This document shows, piece by piece, positions 23,601-32,974 of a DNA stretch of 64,000 bases. The DNA is from Colocasia esculenta (Eukaryota > Streptophyta > Magnoliopsida > Alismatales > Araceae): assembly GCA_014218235.1 (NCBI GenBank), contig CM024759.1, positions 71,898,042 to 71,962,041 on the forward strand. The letters are read 5' to 3'. Under the pieces are notes generated by a model. It made no database searches. It worked only from the letters and a program-made list of their open reading frames with translations, and was not told the DNA's origin. Position 1 is the first letter of the stretch; each line of letters begins with the position of its first letter. The position numbers were made by a program, and so were the translations under genes.

Positions 23601-24845
23601 AGCAACTCCTTCTGTGAATCTCGAAGCGGTGATTATGTCTGAAGATTAATCCACGTCATGGATTCCAAAATCTCTCTCTCTCCTCTCAGTCTATAAAAAT
23701 AGCGCTATAAGCATAGAAAAATGGGAGATGGAACTGGCATCATCTTACGACAGTAGTTCTTAGCTTTCTCTCTCTCTCTATATATATATATATTCCTATT
23801 ACTTCTTTTATAGGCCAACTTCTGATTTGACTGTCCGAAGATCGACCATAGAAATTTTATAATGGAATTGACTTCTTACAGGTTGGATTGACGTCAGTTC
23901 GACAGTAGCAACTTCATTTTCCATCTTCCATTGTCGTCTGAGCACTCACCTTAGATCCACGGATTCGGATTATAATGTTTCAATCTTGTGAGTTCTCCGA
24001 CCAACTTCATTATAACGATAAAAATTACATATTTATTTGTCAAAGATGTTTATCTATTATTGCCTTCTTGAATGACAAATGTCTGTAGATGTACTGCATT
24101 GTAATTTAATCACACATCAAATAATTACATATTATATTCGTCTGAGTACAATATTACACTGACTGGTTAAAAGAAATGTCTTAGAAGATTGCACCGAGGA
24201 ATTGTACCTGCCAAAATTTTAACATATGTTTTGGTCAAAGAAAGACCCACATGTCAAAATATTTTGTGAAAAAGGATTCATGAAAAATGATAAACATTGA
24301 TAGAAATCTATAATAAGTAGGGCTACTAATGGATATCCGTTTTCTTACTTATTTTTTATTTTTTTAGTGGATGTGGAAACAATTATTTTCACATCTGTTT
24401 TTCATTTTTTGTCTCCAATAATATATAAATTTATTTTATTTACAAAATTTGTGCTCTTAAAATCTTATTTCTTAATATTGAAATGTTATACTAAATTTTT
24501 AACTTCTCATTAATTTTTAAATAAACTTTATTTAATTTATCTCTCTCCTAATATTTATTATATCTCTTATTATCAAAGATAGCCCTTTTGCAACTACTCC
24601 TAATACTATACACATCTATATCTGATCGTTGCAAATATTTTCGATTTCTTTCAATACTTTGTTTTATTTATTTATTTTTTATAAAAAAATAGATGTGAAA
24701 AGTGTCATTTTCATTTTTGACTCTGATCCTTTGATAACCCTAATATTTAGTAAGTAATAAAAAATCATAGTAATTTAGAAAGTACGAGGGTATCATAACA
24801 TAACTTGAATAGGTACACTGAAGGTATTTTAAACATATTCTAGTA
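20649..24845. other. Intergenic DNA with no recognised gene
   Basis: AT-rich sequence of about 4.2 kb. ORFs are short (up to about 90 codons) and show no domain I recognise. A CACTATAAGAAAT string at 21,593 resembles a CACTA end, but no partner end is visible. CT/AT microsatellites occur near 23,765-23,795. Confidence 0.6.
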
Positions 24846-25324
24846 TAAAACTTAGGGAGAATTAATTAGAGGTCTCTGTCAGAGTGTTGACTTAATTTAT
24901 AGTCCCTGTCAGAAAATTAGAAGTTATATAGTCCTTATTTTTTGTGTTAGTTTAATTTCTAGTCTCTACTTTTTGTTTCTCAACATTTAATGAGTCTTGG
25001 AAGGCGAGTCGTCCTTTTAACATCAATTTTTTTCTATTTTGCACTTCCTTCTTCTGCTCTTTTCCTATGAGCCTTCTTTCCCTATGCACACTTACATTCG
25101 TTACAGTTGTCTTTGTATAGTTACAGTAAGCTTTTATATCTGTTACAGTACGTCTTTAGATCTGCCACAGTAAGCCTTCTTTCCCTATGCATACTTACAT
25201 TCGTTACAGTTAGCTTTGTATCAGTTACAGTAAACATTTATATCTGTTACACTAAGCCTTTGTATCAGTTACAAACTACAGCAATAAACTCTACAAAAGA
25301 AAAAATTGACTTTATTTGTTTACA

Positions 25325-25390
25325 AGTGTTAGGATTCAAACCCAGTCTTCACAAACACAACATGACATACCATTACCACTAAGCTACAAC
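25325..25390 (-). repeat. tRNA-like (pol III box) sequence in left arm
   Basis: On the minus strand TAGCTTAGTGG (25,386-25,376) matches a pol III A box, and GGTTTGAATCC (25,342-25,332) matches a B box at tRNA-like spacing. It does not fold into a full tRNA by eye; most likely a SINE-type or tRNA-derived fragment captured by the foldback element. Confidence 0.6.
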
Positions 25391-26397
25391 TACACTTGTG
25401 TTACAATATAACATATAATATATTTAATTAAGTATTGTAGTAATATAATTCTCTATTACAACTTATGTAAGTCTTGTTACAGTCAATATCATTCCCTGTT
25501 ACAATATACATTAAATTCTGTTACAGTAAACATTATAGATGCTATATAGTAAACATTAAGTTCTATTACAATATACATTAACATTTGTTACAATATATAT
25601 TAATTTTTGTTACAATATATATTAAGCTCTATTACAACTTATGTTAAGTCTTGTTATAATATGCATTAAGCTCTATTACAACTATACATTAAGCTATATT
25701 ATAATATACATTAAGCTTTGTTACAATATATATTAACCTTTGTTACAATATATATTAAGCTCTATTACAACTTATGTTAAGTCTTGTTACAATATACATT
25801 AAGCTCTATTACAACTATACATTAAGCTCTATTACAATATACATTAAGCTCTATTACAGTATACATTAATAGAGCTTAATATATATTGTAACAAATGTTA
25901 ATGTATATTGTAGCAAAAGTTAATGTATATTGTAACAAAGCTTATGTATATTGTAATAGAGCTTAATGTATACTGTAACAAGACTTAACATAAGTTGTAA
26001 TAGAACTTAAATATATTGTAACAAAGGTTAATGTATAATGTAACAGAGCTTAATGTATATTGTAATAGAGCTTAATGTATAGTTGTAATAGAGCTTAATG
26101 TATACTGTAACAAGACTTAACATAAGTTGTAATAGAGCTTAATATATATTGTAACAAAGGCTAATGTATATTGTAACAAAGGTTAATGTATATTGTAACA
26201 AGCTTAATGTATATTGTAATAGAGCTTAATATTTACTATAATAGCATCTATAATGTTACTGTAACATAACTTAATGTATATTATAACAGGGAATGATATT
26301 GACTGTAACAAGACTTAACATAAGTTGTAATAGAGAATTATATTTACTATAATACTTAATTAAATATATTATATGTTATATTGTAACATAAGTGCTG

Positions 26398-26465
26398 TAG
26401 TTGTAGCTTAGTGGTAATGGTATCTCATGTTGTGTTTGTGAAGACTTGGGTTCAAATCCTAGCAT
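26398..26465 (+). repeat. tRNA-like (pol III box) sequence in right arm
   Basis: Mirror copy of the left-arm sequence: A-box match TAGCTTAGTGG at 26,404-26,414 and B-box match GGTTCAAATCC at 26,449-26,459. Being inside both arms, it was presumably present before the arms became inverted copies. Confidence 0.6.
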
Positions 26466-27004
26466 TTACAAATAAATAAAGTGTTTTTTTCTTTTGTAAG
26501 AGTTTATAGTTGTAGTCTGTAACTAATACAAAGGCTTACTGTAACAGATATAAAGGCTTACTGTAACTGATACAAAAACAACTATAATGAATGTAAGTGT
26601 GTATAGAGAAAGAAGGCTTACTGTAACAGATATAAAGACTTACTGTAACTAATACAAAGACAACTGTAACGAATGTAAGTGTGCATAGAGAAAGAAGACT
26701 TACTGTAACAGATATAAAAACTTACTGTAACTGATACAAAGGCAACTGTAACGAATGTAACTAGAGAAAGAGCAGAAGAAGGAAGTGCAAAATAGGAAAA
26801 AGTTGATGTTAAAAGGACGATTCGTCTTCCAAGACTCATAAATACTGAGAAACAAAAAAGCAGAGATTAGAAACAAAAGAGAGGGATTAGAAATTAAACT
26901 AATACAAAAGATAAGGACTATATGACTTCTGATCTTCTGACAGGGACTACAAATTAAGTCTAACCTTTTGACAAAGACCTCTAATTAATTTTTCTTAAAA
27001 CTTA

Positions 27005-28645
27005 CTTGGTTAATGAAAAGGAAACTAATGAAAATATGCTTAAAAATATGGTTGCTCACTAGCATCTAAACCATCATGCTATACGTAAACATTTTGATGA
27101 CCCTTCCTCCAAGAATTCAAAAAATATACATGCATGTTAGAATTTCAATATATTGTATTAGATATTTTGTTTAATGGTCATCCTGTATTCATGCTATCCT
27201 TGTTATTAACGATGTCGTTAGGGAACTCGATAGTGATGTTGGAAGATTGAAAGGCCGAGCATATAGAGTCATGAAATTTGTGAGCGTTTTTACTGGCGTG
27301 AAAGGAAGATGATCAGATTGTAATTAAGAAGAAACGGGATGCTAGAGTGCATAAACAGTCCACAATTTTTTTTTTTTTTTTGGGCGGGGGGATGCAGAAT
27401 AAAGAGTACACAATTGGAAGTATATATTCAGTCTAATTCTTAAAAAAAACTTAATGAAAAGTGCGGTCCTTCACGTTGTCATGACTCTTCATTATTCCAT
27501 AAATTTATGAGGGTCATAGGCAGTATAAAAAAAGGGCTAGATAATTTTTTAAAAAATAAGGTCATGTTGTTTTTCTAACATAATGAAAGTACCTTTTTTT
27601 TTCTTGGGGGGAGCATTCTAGAAGTCGTCTTGTTGTTATAACACAACAAGTCATTATTATATGCGTTTTAGTCATTGGATTTTATATAGAATTGCTTACG
27701 TTGCAATACCCTCAATTCTTTTGCTTTTTCTTTTCGGAAATGAGACTTCGAGGTATCAAAAATTCACAAAAAAAGGCCCTGGGCATACAAGACTTTTCAA
27801 GTTTTTTTTTCCATTGACGAAAAATTTAGCATAGGTGATTGAGATTTAAGATGAGGCACTCAATAACTATAGAGATGGACCAACTTGTGGACACCTAAAA
27901 TTTGATGATCTATCTCGCGCAGTATTAATTGTAGAACCTCTCTCTCTCTCTCGCCCCCCCCCCCCGCCCCCCAACACACACACACAAACAGATACCAACT
28001 TGAGGAAAGCTACAGGGTGTTATTTAATCCATGCAACTACATTGCAAAGTGAGGACAAATGCATTAATTAACGTGGACCACATGTTCGCCTTTTTCCTTT
28101 ACTTTCTTGTGGATGTCCTTAGTTATGTTAGGGTGTCGCGTGTTAAGTACTTTTTTTTATATCTTTTCAACCGAGATATAGATTAATTCTTGCTCTCATA
28201 TTTATTACTTTCCTCTTGATGTGGTGAGGAAAATGTTGTTACTAGATTACTCTTTTCACTTCCCATCCAAATTATTGCACTCTTCAACATTCACCGCCTA
28301 GTTTTTCAGTTTTGTGGGATTCAGAGCACCGGATTTGAACTTTAATCTGTACCTTAAAGAAAGTGAAACCCCTGCAGCTCACACATATGGCATGGAGGAG
28401 AGGAACACATTGCTTCATCTTGGCTTCAACATTTCCCTCGGTTCTATGATTTTCAGGTAGTTTGATATCTCTATTTTCTACATTTTTGCTCCCTTTTTAG
28501 GGGTTGATGTATTTACTCTTGATTCTTGAACTTGGACGTTTTGTTTGCATCTATTTGTATTGGTTTTGCCAAAGATTCTTCCTTACGATGTGTTCTCATT
28601 CGATGAAATGAGAGAGTCTTTCTTATTATCAAAATAATGGTACAT
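27005..28645. other. Intergenic DNA with no recognised gene
   Basis: No domain-bearing ORF. Contains poly-T runs (27,367-27,382) and, at 27,939-27,985, a mixed (CT)n, C-run, (CA)n tract. Confidence 0.6.
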
Positions 28646-28654
28646 ATCTTGTGC

Positions 28655-28915
28655 GAGTTCGGATCCTCCCAGTACACGGGAGGACCGAGCTCGGTCAGCC
28701 ACCCTTTGGCTCCCAGTACATGGGAGGACCGAGCTCGGTCAGCCACCCTGACCGAGCTCGGTCCTCCCGGTCAGTGGCTTTGGCTCCCAGTACATGGGAG
28801 AACCGAGCTCGGTCAGCCGCCCTGACCGAGCTTGGTCCTCCGGTCAGTGGCTTTGGCTCCCAGTACATGGGAGGACCGAGCTCGGTCCTCCCATGTACTG
28901 GGAGGAACCGAACTC
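28655..28915. mobile_element. Small foldback element, 261 bp, with 9-bp target duplication
   Basis: Perfect 9-bp direct repeats ATCTTGTGC lie at 28,646-28,654 and 28,916-28,924. The termini are inverted over about 42 bp with only two mismatches, starting GAGTTCGG on both strands. The interior holds six copies, four of them perfect, of the 14-bp palindrome GACCGAGCTCGGTC, separated by copies of CTCCCAGTACATGGGAG, itself a near-palindrome. ORFs across it (28,637-28,995) only translate the repeat. The long duplication suggests Mutator-type mobilisation. Confidence 0.85.
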
Positions 28916-29541
28916 ATCTTGTGCAGAGGATCCTAGAACGGCGGTGTCCTACTAAAAACAAGGTCATTTGTTACTCATCAAATGTTGGTTGGTAAGTTAG
29001 GGTAGATTGGCTCACGAAGGTCGGCGCTTCCTCTCCCTTTTCTGCCTATTCTCCATTCTCACTCGCTCGCGCCTGGTGGGGAGGGGCTCTCGATGATTCC
29101 AAAAAATCCCCTTCTCTCGTCAGTGTCATCCTCCATAGGGTCATTCCCTCTTGGGTAGTTTTTTTGAAGATTTTCCTCCTCAAGTGTCTCTCCTATTTGA
29201 TAGGAGGTTTTGTTCTCCACCATCGGTGGAGTTGATTTATCGACTTCACCGGTGTTCTTATGTTCCATCTTACTCAGTGTCTAGGTGGCAATTACGTATT
29301 TGTTTAATTTGTTTGTGTTTAGGTGTTTAGTGATGGTTACTCCTCCTCTTCCATTATTATGGGACAAGATCTACACTTCTTCGCGTGAAGATTGTCGAGA
29401 AGTTCGCCGCTACATTGGTGTTCAATAATGGCTCAGAAGATCTTTCAAGAGCACGAGCTTCAGAGATGGCCGGAGGAGGGTGCCGCCACTATGGAAGCGG
29501 GTCGGCCAACATCATGTTCCGGAGGAGCGGGCTCGCCTTCG

Positions 29542-30143
29542 TCACTGCTGCCAGAGCCTCCCCTTCTCCGACAGCTTCCCCACCGGCTCCGAGGAGAACA
29601 ACTCCACATTCCTTGCGTGATCAATCAGGCCTTCAGCTTCGCTTGATCTCCTGATCCTGTTGCTGCTGTTGCTGGTTTGCTCGCAGAGCCGGAGGAGGGA
29701 GCTGAGGGTGCCTGGGGAAGCAGGGAGGGTTGCCGGGGAGCTCGAAGGGGGAGGTGGGGAAGATGCGAAGAGGCTGGCAGAGGTCTTGCAGGTCAGCTTG
29801 CTGGCAGGGGAGCTGACGGAGCCGTCGACCGAGATCTCGGAGAGGGTGAGCGAGAGCATGAGCTCCTTCACTTTCACCCCCGTCAGCTTCTCGATGCGGT
29901 ACTCCTCGACATAGGTGGTGATCTCGACGGCGTAGGACACCATCCTCCCCCCTTGTCGAAGTAGTTCTCGACCTTCTTCTTCTGCTTCACCCACACGAAC
30001 CCCGTCTCCTCCAAGTACCCGCACTCCACAATGTCCAGCAGTGGCAGCAGCCCCCTCGGTATCCCCGACTCTTGCAGTAGAACCTTCGTCTGCAACTGCC
30101 CCAGCGCGTGGTCTCTAGCTCCAGTGTGGTTGAAACTGAGATC
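29542..30143 (-). pseudogene. DUF538-family gene relic, frameshifted
   Basis: Resembles the plant DUF538 family (small proteins of unsettled function, about 150-170 residues). From 30,143 to about 29,955 one frame reads QTKVLLQESGIPRGLLPLLD, then GYLEETGFVWVKQKKKVENY. From about 29,955 to 29,790 a different frame continues with RMVSYAVEITTYVEE and KLTGVKVKELMLSLTLSEI. The switch falls in a run of six G (minus strand) at about 29,946-29,952, so one base appears lost. No initiator ATG precedes the conserved region and the C-terminus is a serine/proline-rich extension ending at 29,542. Probably a pseudogene or retained fragment. Confidence 0.75.
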
Positions 30144-30362
30144 TCTTTAAAACATATTTTACATACATTCAAATGACCGATCGTGTTTTTAATTTTCATG
30201 TAAAAGTTATTCTGTAAAAAACTTTTTTCCTATAAAAATACTTTACATACAACTAAACAGATAGCCTTTTCAGTTTTCTTAAAAGTTTCAGCATTTTGTT
30301 TCTCTTGAATGTATTCATCAGGCTGGTTCATGCATGTACATATCCTTTCTATGAGAAATATT

Positions 30363-30528
30363 TTGTGCACTTTCAAAAGTGCACAAGTGCAATCCACATG
30401 GACAACTAGTCCATGTGGCACCACTTTTTTGGGTGTCACATGGACTACCAACCATGTGGATGGTGCCACATAGGCTAGTTGCATATGCGATTACACTTTG
30501 TGCACTTTTGAAAGTGCACAAAGTCTTT
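30363..30528. repeat. Small inverted-repeat element (MITE-like), about 165 bp
   Basis: Both ends carry TTTGTGCACTTTCAAAAGTG on one strand or the other, extending about 30 bp with few mismatches. Inside, CCACATGGAC/GTCCATGTGG units form smaller stems. No clear target duplication was identified, so the superfamily is open. Confidence 0.65.
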
Positions 30529-30529
30529 C

Positions 30530-31680
30530 TCCCTTTCTATAGTCTTGAAATTTCATATAGAGTGACTATGCATAGGTCTATTTTATTTTTTCTAAGAAGA
30601 TAACTTGGTCTCTTGCATTCTCAGTAAATTTTTTGACATCCACATTTATGATAGAAAAGAAATTGAGCAGCAACCAATGAGTTTTTTTTTCCAATATCCA
30701 GTTATTAGAATAACAGTTCCACCTAACTTTGAGTAGATCCAACCTGATCCCACCTATTTTTGGGCAATCTAAACACAATACAAGAATAGTTAGTAATGGT
30801 CTAATGGGACCTATGCCACCAACACAACTTGAAGTTCACAACTTTGGTATCAATCCCACCAATCCCTATCAACATTAGAATATTATTATAATAGAGTGCC
30901 TCATAAAAAAGCTACAAGCTTTACTGAAAGTACTAAACAAAACATGTTGATTCTTTAGCTACGGGCATTTCATCTCATGGTATCAAGGATGCAAATAAAT
31001 ATCAAAAGATCATGACAAGGGAATTGAAGACAGCTCATTAATAAGTATCTTTTATGCCACAATATATATAGAAGGAGATTCAAAACCATTAACTCAATTA
31101 TACAATCTACTCGTTACTAGGCTTGATCATTTTCCTTCTCCTGTTCGCAATTATCTCACAGATAACATCTATAATCATGTCAATAAATGGAGTTACTCAG
31201 CATAAACGATCACCAACGTGTTGGGAGTCCGCAATATGATAAAAAGTACTCGAAACAACAATAATTAGGAATATTTGCGGAAAAAGATATGTTAGCTAAC
31301 TTTTAAATGCATATCATCATTTTAGTTCTTTTGGGAAAAGATCATAGTCATCTGAACAGCACATGATTAAAGTGTGAATAAATACAATGCTTGTGGTGTA
31401 AAATCATAGATTTTGTGAAAAATGTGACATCATATGCTGTCCTGATTTTTTTTTTTGCTAACCGAAATAAGCAGGGGGTTTAATTACCATGACATAAAAA
31501 ACAGATCAAACTGAAGGGATGATATCACATTGTAGTCAAATGGGTTCTTCTCTACTTTGACCAACAAGTTAGTCATTTCATGACAAACAAAGATTATCAT
31601 ATATAACTGCATGCATTGATCGTGCCATATTGGCATCCTTTCCAAAAGTATCTTGCTGTGTGCGTTTAATTTTGAGAGTT
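30530..31680. other. Intergenic DNA with no recognised gene
   Basis: AT-rich sequence without a convincing ORF or RNA gene. Confidence 0.55.
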
Positions 31681-31682
31681 TA

Positions 31683-32425
31683 TGAGGTGTTTGGGAACAC
31701 TTTCTTAAAAAATATTATTTCTATCTAAAAATTAATGATGTCTGTATTTTCTACTAAAATTTTAAAATTGTAAAAAAATTATTTTAGCTGTTTGGCAAGA
31801 AGTGTTTTTTTTTATTTAAATTTGAAGGCCTTGTGGGGTGGGTGGGGGAGGGGGAGGGTGCACAGGGGGCTGGGAGGGCACCGGTGGGGGTGGGGAGGGC
31901 GCCGTGCGCAGGGGGCGGGGAGCGCAGGGGGCTGGGAGGGCGTCGGTGGGGGTGGGGGGGCGCCGGCGGGGGTGGGGAGGGCGCTGGTGCGCAGGGGGAG
32001 GGGAGGGCGCCGACGGGGGTGGGGAGGGCGCTGGTGCGCAGGGGGGGAGGGCGCCGGCGGGGGTGGGGGGGCGCCGGCGGGGGGGGGGGGGGGGGGGGGT
32101 GGGGGAGGGGGCCGGCGGGGGGCGGGGAGGGCACCGGGTGCGCAGGGGGCTGGGAGGGCGCCGGTGGGGGGGGGGAGGGCGCCGGTGCGCAGGGGACGGG
32201 GAGGGCGCCGGCAGGGGTGGGGGAAGGCGCCGGCGGGTGGGGGGGGGAGAGGAGGAGCAATGTGTTCTTAAAATAAAAATAGGATGAGACTTATTTTTTT
32301 TAAGAGAGATTTATATAGGGAAAAAATTCTTTCCTAAAAAAAATTACTTACCAAACATGTCTTTGTATCTGTCTTCTTCTTTTTTTAATTTTAAAAAAAA
32401 AATAAAAACTACAACCAAACACCCT
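31683..32425. mobile_element. Possible hAT-like non-autonomous element carrying a minisatellite
   Basis: Left end GAGGTGTTTGGGAAC and right end CCAAACACCCTA are inverted over about ten bases, and a second TTTGGCAAG / CTTACCAAA pair lies about 100 bp inside each end. GGTGTTTGG-type termini are common in hAT-like elements of plants. No clean 8-bp duplication was found. The centre is the G-rich array at 31,836-32,255. Confidence 0.45.
31836..32255. repeat. G-rich minisatellite, about 420 bp
   Basis: Degenerate tandem units of the form GGGAGGGCGCCGGTGCGCAG with many runs of three or more G on the plus strand. All six-frame ORFs here (glycine/arginine- or proline/alanine-rich) are artefacts of the repeat. 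It lies about 650 bp upstream of the gene starting at 32,911. Confidence 0.85.
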
Positions 32426-32429
32426 ATTA

Positions 32430-32910
32430 TGCAGTCCAAAATATTACAATTACAACTTCCACATAACCATGTTTCTGGTAAGATTCCAGCTCAACAATGA
32501 GTTGAGCAGAGAACGAGTCGAGGAAACCCGAGTTGCAGGGATATGGGGACGAGTTTAACCGTGGTTGGAGCGAGTTTTCAGACGGTGAACGTGAGAGAGA
32601 GAGAGAGAGAGAGAGGGCGCGGCGAGAGAGAGAGAGAGTGAGGAGAGGAGCGTTGCGGTCACACTCAGAGACAGCTACTGGAGCTGGCTTTGTCCCCACG
32701 GACACACTCCGCATTCAATGGCGCTTCTCCCCCCTTCTCTCTCTCTCCCCGTCTCCCTAATCCGGCCCCCCACCGCTGAAGGTGCCCCGTATGAATGAGA
32801 GGCCGCCAAAACCAGAGGAAAGCTCGAAAGTTCATCTCTTTCCTATTCCTCGGTGTCCATGGCATGGCGCAGGACCTGATACACCAGTCGCCCTGAAGAT
32901 CTTGTAGAAT
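32430..32910 (+). promoter_or_regulatory. Promoter / 5' untranslated region of the At1g61900-like gene
   Basis: Contains (GA)n tracts at 32,591-32,638 and a pyrimidine patch (CT-rich, 32,724-32,757), both common near plant transcription starts and in 5' leaders. No convincing TATA box was picked out. The antisense ORFs here only translate the simple repeats. Confidence 0.5.
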
Positions 32911-32974
32911 ATGGGGGGAGAGCGACAGCTGCATTGGGGCTCGAAGCTCCTCGGGTCCCTTCTGCTTGTCTTCT
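32911..32974 (+). CDS. Exon 1: start codon and signal peptide
   Basis: ATG at 32,911 begins MGGERQLHWGSKLLGSLLLV, a positively charged start followed by a hydrophobic core, as in secretory signal peptides. The donor is TTCT|GTAAGT at 32,975. One base carries over and joins exon 2 to give FCLCESY, a plausible cleavage region. Confidence 0.75.

Larger units (their letters stand above)
24855..26995. mobile_element. Mutator-like foldback element, 2,141 bp, with 9-bp target duplication
   Basis: The perfect direct repeat TAAAACTTA flanks the element (24,846-24,854 and 26,996-27,004), the 9-bp duplication typical of Mutator-like elements. The ends are inverted: GGGAGAATTAATTAGAGGTC on the left against the complement of GACCTCTAATTAATTTTTCT on the right. 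The inverted similarity continues through the whole element to a centre near 25,870, so it is almost entirely one palindrome with arms of about 1 kb. The interior consists of short variants of TTACAATATACATTAAGCTC. No transposase is encoded; the ORFs at 25,107-25,382 and 26,618-26,839 are the two arms of the same repeat. Confidence 0.85.

Noticed and set aside
28637..28995. 114-codon ORF with repeated RTELGQPP-like motifs
   Set aside because: Direct translation of the palindromic foldback repeat.
29059..29268. 69-codon minus-strand ORF rich in acidic residues
   Set aside because: No domain recognised, no promoter or neighbour context; not strong enough to call a gene.
31784..32287. Long overlapping ORFs on both strands (glycine- or proline-rich)
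   Set aside because: They only translate the G-rich minisatellite; all frames are open because of composition.
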